Shown: positions 8,065-12,246 of the stretch, in pieces | Position numbering within the stretch: position 1 is the first letter of the stretch | Layout of the letters: the number at the start of each line of letters is the position of its first letter | Assembly: GCA_016788945.1 (NCBI GenBank) | Contig: JAEUSA010000341.1 | Coordinates: 1-12,246, forward strand | DNA length: 12,246 nucleotides | Direction of reading: 5' to 3' | Source: Leptospiraceae bacterium | GTDB lineage: Bacteria; Spirochaetota; Leptospiria; Turneriellales; Turneriellaceae | The notes under the pieces: model-generated | The model's input: only the letters and a program-made list of their open reading frames with translations | Told to the model about the DNA's origin: nothing | Database searches by the model: none | Position numbers and translations under genes: made by a program

Positions 8065-8799
8065 CTAATTTTTCAGGCCGCTTTGCTGCTGTGTGCCGCC
8101 CGCTGATTCGGGTGTCGCAGAAGCAGGCGTCGTGGCACCCATTTCAATCTTGAACTGTTTAACGAGTTCTGCGGCACGAATTTTTTCGGCGTCGGCTTCG
8201 ATTTTGGCCTTGTCTTTGTCACCCTTGTTGAGCGCCATTTCGAGTTTGGCGTCGGCTACGGCACCATCGCGCTCGATACGTTTCACCATTTCGTCGTGCG
8301 TGTGATCGACGCCGCCGGCTGTGAACTGTTCCATCGTGTCAGCGACTTCTTTCTGCCACTTCGCACGTTTGGCCGCTTCGATTGCGTCGAGCGCTTCTTT
8401 TGTTTTCCGATCGAGTTCTTTCATGAATGCCACCTTGGCTTCTTCACCTTTTTGTGCCGCCGAAACCGCCTGCGCCCATTGTTGTTCTACCTGAGCGACC
8501 TTCGTCTTGTTGTGCTCAAGTTGCAGCGCATATTCACCGGCAATGTCTTCGCGGTTCTGGCCGATCGCGGCCTTGACGTTCGCGATCAGTTTTGACTGTT
8601 CTGCCTCGAGCTTTTGTTTTTCTTTTTCGAGCAGTTTCGCGTTTGCTTTCAGCATCGCGATATTTTCATTCATTTTGGGAATTTTATCGCGCATGTCGCG
8701 GATATTCTGTTCCAGAATCAGCGCAGGATCTTCCATTTCAGAAACCCAGCCGCCGAAGATTGCGCGCAGTGCGCGCTTAAACCGTTGCCATAAACTCAT
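8065..8799 (-). CDS. PspA/IM30 (Vipp1) family membrane-stress protein
   Basis: ESCRT-III-like protein of 244 residues that binds and stabilises the inner membrane from the cytoplasm, forming rods or rings. Residues 1-25 form the amphipathic membrane-binding helix (MSLWQRFKRALRAIFGGWVS) followed by MEDP, matching the EDP at this place in E. coli PspA. Residues about 25-215 are almost all long charged helix, rich in K, E, A and Q, as expected for the coiled-coil hairpin. The last 25 or so residues (TPASATPESAGGTQQQSG) form a low-complexity tail, longer than in E. coli PspA and reminiscent of Vipp1-type extensions. No PspF, PspB or PspC gene is adjacent, so regulation must differ from the enterobacterial system. 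The ATG at 8799 has no clear Shine-Dalgarno sequence. Confidence 0.9.
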   Translation of the reverse strand: MSLWQRFKRALRAIFGGWVSEMEDPALILEQNIRDMRDKIPKMNENIAMLKANAKLLEKEKQKLEAEQSKLIANVKAAIGQNREDIAGEYALQLEHNKTKVAQVEQQWAQAVSAAQKGEEAKVAFMKELDRKTKEALDAIEAAKRAKWQKEVADTMEQFTAGGVDHTHDEMVKRIERDGAVADAKLEMALNKGDKDKAKIEADAEKIRAAELVKQFKIEMGATTPASATPESAGGTQQQSGLKN

Positions 8800-8864
8800 G
8801 GGTTAGGTTGAGCCGGCATTACCCTCGGACAAGTCTTTTTGCAGCAATAAATACCGGTTCTACG

Positions 8865-8880
8865 CCTGAGCATATTCAGG
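8865..8880. promoter_or_regulatory. inverted repeat CCTGA-N6-TCAGG, possible operator
   Basis: A 5-bp perfect dyad with a 6-nt AT-rich centre (GCATAT) lies in the 129-nt gap between the divergent pspA-like gene and the DUF1993 gene, 48 nt before the latter's start. A second palindrome, TTGCCGGCAA, is at 8899-8908. The spacing would suit a dimeric regulator, but dyads this short also arise by chance and no promoter elements were convincing. Confidence 0.2.
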
Positions 8881-8928
8881 AATCTGGCTAAATCCGGCTT
8901 GCCGGCAATTCCCCGTTTCTGAGGCATC

Positions 8929-9435
8929 ATGTACTACGAAATTACCAACATTCAATTCGCGAAAATGCTGCGCAATTTGGAGAACATACTCGAAAAAGCC
9001 GCCGCAGAAGCAGAACTGCGTAAAGTCGATTTCAGCGTATACCTGAATTCCCGTCTTGCTCCTGACCAGTTTAATCTGATACGCCAGGTGCAGATCGCCT
9101 GCGATACCGCGAAGGCGTGTGCGGCGAGACTCACCGGCCGTGAGGCGCCTGTGCATGAAGACAATGAGAAAAGCCTGTTAGAGCTCAAGGAGCGTATCCA
9201 AAAAGTTCTGACTTATCTGTCAGGCTTTTCAGCGGCAGATTACAGCGGCGCCGCGACGATTCGCGTATCGCAACCTCGCTGGGAAGGTAAGTACCTCAAT
9301 GGCAGCGAATATGCCGTGCAGCACGCTATACCGAACATGTATTTTCACGTTGTGACGGCATATTCGATTCTGCGGCATAACGGCATCACCATCGGCAAAA
9401 AAGATTATCTCGGCGATATGCCGTACAAAACTTAG
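8929..9435 (+). CDS. DUF1993 family protein (DinB-like fold)
   Basis: Cytoplasmic protein of 168 residues matching DUF1993 along its length. The start MYYEITNIQFAKMLRNLENI is a first helix. The central helices include DQFNLIRQVQIACDTAK and the C-terminal signature is PNMYFHVVTAYSILRHNG followed by KKDYLGDMP. The family is related to the DinB/YfiT four-helix proteins, some of which bind metal through histidines; H140 in YFHVVTAY is the strongly conserved one here. Biological role and any enzymatic activity are unknown. The start at 8929 is supported by GAGG at 8921-8924. No signal peptide or membrane segment is seen. It appears to be a single-gene unit; its TAG stop forms part of the TTAG that flanks the inverted-repeat element. 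Confidence 0.88.
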   Translation: MYYEITNIQFAKMLRNLENILEKAAAEAELRKVDFSVYLNSRLAPDQFNLIRQVQIACDTAKACAARLTGREAPVHEDNEKSLLELKERIQKVLTYLSGFSAADYSGAATIRVSQPRWEGKYLNGSEYAVQHAIPNMYFHVVTAYSILRHNGITIGKKDYLGDMPYKT

Positions 9436-9534
9436 CAGGTTCCGGAAAAAGTCATGTTCGCGCTCAGCGCGAACGCATGAATGCGCGCAAATTCGGAAAT
9501 TTGCGCTCTTGATTTCGGCTTTTTCCGGAACCTG
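9436..9534. repeat. 99-bp element with 16-bp terminal inverted repeats and inner hairpins
   Basis: CAGGTTCCGGAAAAAG (9436-9451) and its exact reverse complement (9519-9534) bound a 99-bp unit. Inside are two further perfect hairpins: GTTCGCGC-TCA-GCGCGAAC (9456-9474) and GCGCAAATT-CGGA-AATTTGCGC (9485-9506). A small alternative stem, CGCAT-GA-ATGCG, lies at 9474-9485. The unit is flanked by TTAG on both sides (9432-9435 and 9535-9538), which could be a 4-bp target duplication. It encodes no protein of note. It fills most of the 141-nt gap between the convergent DUF1993 and rhomboid genes. It could be a MITE-like non-autonomous insertion, a dispersed palindromic repeat, or a large terminator-like RNA structure. 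Confidence 0.7.
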
Positions 9535-9576
9535 TTAGAACCTACCTCAGTAGTGCGAAGGCTTCTGGTCAGCCTG

Positions 9577-10203
9577 TTAATTTATTCCACCGTCAGGGTT
9601 TGGCAGCCTGACCGTTGAGGCGAGCAGAATGCCGGCGAGCATGCCGGTTAATAGCCCGCCGATGTGCGCCGCATTGTCGATGCCCGAACTCACTAAACCG
9701 AAAAACAGATTAAAGCCGATGAATATAGCACCGCTGCGCAAAATCTCTCGGCGGGCCGGTGCATGGATCAGGTCACGCCTGAGCCACATCAGCATCAGAA
9801 AAAAACCATAAATGGCAAACACGGCACCCGAAGCTCCGATGCTGACTGTGGGGCGGCCGCGCGCCACGGAAAACATAAGGCTCGCCAGACTACCCGCGAG
9901 ACCACAGACAAAATAAACTATCAGATACTTTGTTTTGCCGCACAGGAATTCAACCGCACTGCCGACGGAGTAGAGCGAGTACATGTTCACAAGCAGGTGC
10001 ATCAGGCTGCCATGCAAGAACATCGAAGTGAGCAGGCGCCAGATTTCGAGATGCCCGAGCGTCAACGGGGCGAAGTTTGCGCCGAAACGAACCAGATCAC
10101 GCACAGTCGGTTGCACAAAATGGCCGCTGACCAATGCCACGAGCAGGTATGCGACCACATTGATGGCAATGAGTAAGAGGGTAACTTGCGAAAATTTTAT
10201 CAT
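9577..10203 (-). CDS. rhomboid family intramembrane serine protease
   Basis: Integral inner-membrane protease that cleaves transmembrane helices. With the ATG at 10203 it has 208 residues and about six membrane segments, the bacterial core size. Motifs are complete: HLLVN (H69, N73) in the second segment, GASG with the catalytic serine S125, and H180 in AAHIGGLLTG completing the Ser-His dyad. The WR (55-56) of the L1 loop is present. The reading frame stays open upstream to 10383, but that extension would overlap the next gene's start and lacks membrane character. MIKFSQVTLLLIAINVVAYL is a natural first helix, so the short start is preferred. A GGAG lies upstream, though at a long spacing of about 12 nt. 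Its substrate is unknown; the envelope genes next to it are possible clients only by proximity. Confidence 0.9.
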   Translation of the reverse strand: MIKFSQVTLLLIAINVVAYLLVALVSGHFVQPTVRDLVRFGANFAPLTLGHLEIWRLLTSMFLHGSLMHLLVNMYSLYSVGSAVEFLCGKTKYLIVYFVCGLAGSLASLMFSVARGRPTVSIGASGAVFAIYGFFLMLMWLRRDLIHAPARREILRSGAIFIGFNLFFGLVSSGIDNAAHIGGLLTGMLAGILLASTVRLPNPDGGIN

Positions 10204-10342
10204 CGCCGAATTTTTTGCTCCGTGCGCACTTTCGCAGGCAGGTGCGATATGAAGTAAAGGGTTATCTGCAATGCGCAAAACGCTATCAGATTGCCATGCG
10301 AAAAAATACTGGTTGCCCTGTCTCAGCGGATAAGCTGCAGTC

Positions 10343-11605
10343 GTGAAAGCGCTCACCTGTCTGCTGGCGGCAGTCTTATTCACGCCGGCCGTTACCGCAG
10401 CGAAGGGGGGCCGCTCGGTCGCTGTGTTGAATTTTACTAATAGCTCGGGGGCTGCGAGCCTCGACTATTTGAAATCCGCTCTGCCTGAATCGATCAGTGC
10501 ATCTTTAAGTCAGCATGGCGAAATCAAGGTCGTTGAACGCGCCCAGTTGACGAAAGTTTTGTCAGAGATTCAACTGGAACAGTCAGGCGTGCTCGACAGC
10601 AGTGTGGTGTCGCGCGCCGGCAAACTGGCGAAGGCAGATGTGCTACTGCTTGGGCAGTTTTCGGGTAATCCCGAAAAGCTGACGGTCATTCTGAAAGCCG
10701 TCGATGTCACTTCGGGCGTGGTGCTCGACGGCCGTACGGTCGAGGCCGGGTTGGCCGACATTTTGAACCATGCCGGTGCCGCCGCAAATTCGATGATGGC
10801 AGTAGTATCAGGCAAGGCATTGGCGTATTTGACGATAAGTTCGATACCTACCGATGCTGAAGTGCTTATCGACGGAGCCATCATAGGCAAGACCCCTATT
10901 GTGGAGTATAAGATTGGCGCCGGTGAACACAGGGTATTTTTTAGGAAGCAAGGATATAAAGAAGATGAAACCAGCGTCAAACTGAACGCTGCGGAGCGCA
11001 AGACAATCAGCGAAACCCTGGCCCCTGCAAGAAAACCTTACGCAGTACACCTTGGTGTTGGCTACCAGCGCTTTCTACCGCAGAGTAAAGAACTGAAAGA
11101 GGGCAACATCATTGTTCCCCGCATCGGTATTGCCTTTGGAAAATTAACCGTCGGCGGTGAAATAAGTATCATGCTTAATCTCGATCATTCGTATACTTAT
11201 GAAAGTGCGTTTGGTACCACGATTAAGATGCCGCGCTCTTATTATATGACGGGCTATGCAATCACTCTGGATTTCGAGCCGTTCGACAATGCGACATACA
11301 TTTCGCCATTCGTAGGCGTGTTTGGCGGCTTTGCCCGCATCAGCGATTACAAAGGTCTTGCTGATAACACAACGGAAAAAATCCGTTCAGAAGATGTTAT
11401 GCAATTTGGTGCCCGGGCAGGATTCGAAATATTGCCGAAAATGGCGGTCAGCTTTCTTATCGAAGCCCGCTACCAAGTGTTTGATCGTGACATCGTACGT
11501 TCGCTTTCAAGCAGTAACGGAATTTTGGGCGGGCTGAAATCCACAGATACGAACCTGTCGTTTTCCAACTTCTCGATCGGGGGTTCCTTTCGAGTCAATT
11601 TTTGA
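10343..11605 (+). CDS. CsgG-like/PEGA-domain/outer-membrane barrel protein
   Basis: Three-part envelope protein of 420 residues. A signal peptide (MKALTCLLAAVLFTPAVTAA) begins at a GTG start. Residues about 24-155 resemble the periplasmic CsgG/FlgO fold, with SVAVLNFTN, VVERAQLTKVL, a GVLDSS segment and KADVLLLGQF, all typical of that family. Residues about 160-228 form a PEGA domain (LTISSIPTDAEVLIDG, GKTP, HRVFFRKQGY), a surface or peptidoglycan-proximal module. Residues about 233-420 alternate like a small beta-barrel (VHLGVGYQRF, LTVGGEISIML, ISPFVGVFGGFARI, FSIGGSFRVNF) and end in phenylalanine, the usual outer-membrane assembly signal. The cysteine in the signal peptide is not in a lipobox, so unlike CsgG it is probably not lipidated. 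An outer-membrane anchor or assembly factor is likely. The start GTG has no clear ribosome-binding site. A lipoprotein gene follows after 18 nt. Confidence 0.82.
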   Translation: MKALTCLLAAVLFTPAVTAAKGGRSVAVLNFTNSSGAASLDYLKSALPESISASLSQHGEIKVVERAQLTKVLSEIQLEQSGVLDSSVVSRAGKLAKADVLLLGQFSGNPEKLTVILKAVDVTSGVVLDGRTVEAGLADILNHAGAAANSMMAVVSGKALAYLTISSIPTDAEVLIDGAIIGKTPIVEYKIGAGEHRVFFRKQGYKEDETSVKLNAAERKTISETLAPARKPYAVHLGVGYQRFLPQSKELKEGNIIVPRIGIAFGKLTVGGEISIMLNLDHSYTYESAFGTTIKMPRSYYMTGYAITLDFEPFDNATYISPFVGVFGGFARISDYKGLADNTTEKIRSEDVMQFGARAGFEILPKMAVSFLIEARYQVFDRDIVRSLSSSNGILGGLKSTDTNLSFSNFSIGGSFRVNF

Positions 11606-11623
11606 AAAAGAGAGAGAAAATTT

Positions 11624-12118
11624 ATGAAACATAACCTGCGCCAGTTGATACATCGTTTTGTCTTTTTTGCCATCTTGCTGCTGTTGGCTTCTTGTGCGAA
11701 AACCAATGATTCCGAACCACCGCCGAATAGTCCGATATTCGCGGGGACAACCGCCATTACGCTCAAGAGCCCTGCACATGCCGCGACGATTAATACGTCG
11801 AATAATTTCAACTATGAGTTGCCAGCGGAAGTCACGTATGCTGTAATTGGTATTTTTAATGCCAATGTTGTAACCAGCGATTCTACTATTTCAAACGAAG
11901 CAAATTTCCTCTACGGCAGTAGAACGGGCATGAGCGATTTTGTCCGCGGTTTCCAGACGCAGGCCACACTACACGGTTACGATTCGGCAACAAAGAATTT
12001 CAAATCACCGAATTCATCACCGGCGGCAAGTTCGGGAACCTATTATTGGGCAGTTTGGGGTTATGATCAATTTGGCAACCTGACTCATTCGAGTCCGGCA
12101 TGGAGATTTGTCCTCTAA
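11624..12118 (+). CDS. small lipoprotein with a possible fibronectin-III-like domain
   Basis: Predicted lipoprotein of 164 residues. The signal peptide starts MKHNLRQLIHRF, has the hydrophobic core VFFAILLLLA, and ends in the lipobox LASC with C24 as the lipid-bearing cysteine; A25-K26 follow. After a flexible stretch rich in P and S, residues about 45-164 look like one beta-sandwich. It opens with ITLKSPAHAATI and closes with GTYYWAVWGYDQFGN and SSPAWRFVL, the pattern of surface fibronectin-III-like domains. I do not recognise a specific family. It starts 18 nt after the CsgG/PEGA gene with a purine-rich GAGAGAG upstream, so the two probably form an operon and may be partners at the outer membrane. 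Its TAA directly abuts the stop of the convergent gene. Confidence 0.78.
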   Translation: MKHNLRQLIHRFVFFAILLLLASCAKTNDSEPPPNSPIFAGTTAITLKSPAHAATINTSNNFNYELPAEVTYAVIGIFNANVVTSDSTISNEANFLYGSRTGMSDFVRGFQTQATLHGYDSATKNFKSPNSSPAASSGTYYWAVWGYDQFGNLTHSSPAWRFVL

Positions 12119-12246
12119 TCACTTCGCCCACTTGATTCCTTCGTCGGCGTACGCATTGTCGGGAAACATCATTTTGACGCGATAAAATTGCTGCAACGCG
12201 GCGGATTTTTTTCCCTGCTTGAGCTGCGCCCAACCCAACCCCATCA
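12119..12246 (-). CDS. partial gene: C-terminus of a TPR-like protein
   Basis: Only the last 41 codons before a TGA at 12119-12121 are inside the window, with the gene running off the right edge. The readable end includes LGWAQLKQGKKSAALQQFYR followed by VKMMFPDNAYADEG and IKWAK. This matches the spacing of a terminal tetratricopeptide-type helix pair, as found in YbgF/CpoB or BamD-like periplasmic proteins. The ATG at 12244 is in frame but is probably internal, since the first residues already form the repeat helix. The stop codon directly abuts the stop of the lipoprotein gene, with no space between. A longer overlapping reading frame (12000-12233) runs antisense to the lipoprotein and lacks protein-like character. 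Confidence 0.65.
   Translation of the reverse strand, partial: MGLGWAQLKQGKKSAALQQFYRVKMMFPDNAYADEGIKWAK

Noticed and set aside
8820..8840. Possible sigma-54 promoter (GG...TTTTTGC) near the pspA-like gene
   Set aside because: The GG to GC spacing is 12 rather than 10 and it points away from the pspA-like gene.
10204..10383. 60-residue N-terminal extension of the rhomboid protein
   Set aside because: It would overlap the CsgG/PEGA gene start, carries no membrane or domain features, and the core begins naturally at the ATG at 10203.
12000..12233. 77-codon minus-strand frame at the right edge
   Set aside because: It is mostly antisense to the lipoprotein; the neighbouring frame ending at 12119 gives a convincing TPR-like sequence instead.

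Overview
The window is a gene-dense stretch of a Gram-negative chromosome with roughly 50-55% G+C by eye. It holds eleven complete protein genes on both strands and a twelfth cut by the right edge. No rRNA, tRNA, CRISPR array, transposase or phage gene was seen, and no gap between genes exceeds about 140 bases. The outer-membrane proteins, a LASC lipobox, a two-subunit 2-oxoglutarate:ferredoxin oxidoreductase, a CsgG-type plus PEGA protein and a DUF1993 protein together suggest an aerobic or microaerobic bacterium. A spirochaete of the Leptospirales (Turneriella/Leptonema-like) is my best guess, but this is inference from protein style only.

Layout. Positions 124-2990 (+) carry korA-korB, the oxidative 2-oxoglutarate step of the TCA cycle. 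Positions 3023-3787 (-) encode an unrecognised secreted protein, divergent from an SLC13/DASS anion symporter at 3867-5393 (+) that starts with TTG. Positions 7209-5390 (-) are a two-gene unit, pyrC then a DUF2490 outer-membrane protein, coupled by a TGATG overlap. Positions 7304-8056 (+) encode a SpoU/TrmH RNA 2'-O-methyltransferase and 8065-8799 (-) a PspA/IM30 membrane-stress protein; the two converge on a strong hairpin. Positions 8929-9435 (+) encode a DUF1993 protein. A 99-bp element with perfect 16-bp terminal inverted repeats follows directly after its stop codon. Positions 9577-10203 (-) encode a rhomboid protease. Positions 10343-12118 (+) hold a likely two-gene envelope unit: a CsgG-like/PEGA/beta-barrel protein followed by a small lipoprotein. 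The right edge cuts a TPR-like gene on the minus strand.

How the genes fit together. The left half is central metabolism: 2-oxoglutarate oxidation, an anion (possibly dicarboxylate) symporter and pyrimidine synthesis. The right half leans toward the cell envelope: PspA, rhomboid, an outer-membrane barrel and a lipoprotein. Most neighbours are convergent or divergent single genes packed very tightly, with stop codons that overlap or abut, so few true operons exist (korAB, pyrC-DUF2490, CsgG/PEGA-lipoprotein). I see no clear new defence or biosynthetic system. The best candidates for something undescribed are the 99-bp inverted-repeat element at 9436-9534 and the CsgG/PEGA/barrel plus lipoprotein pair.
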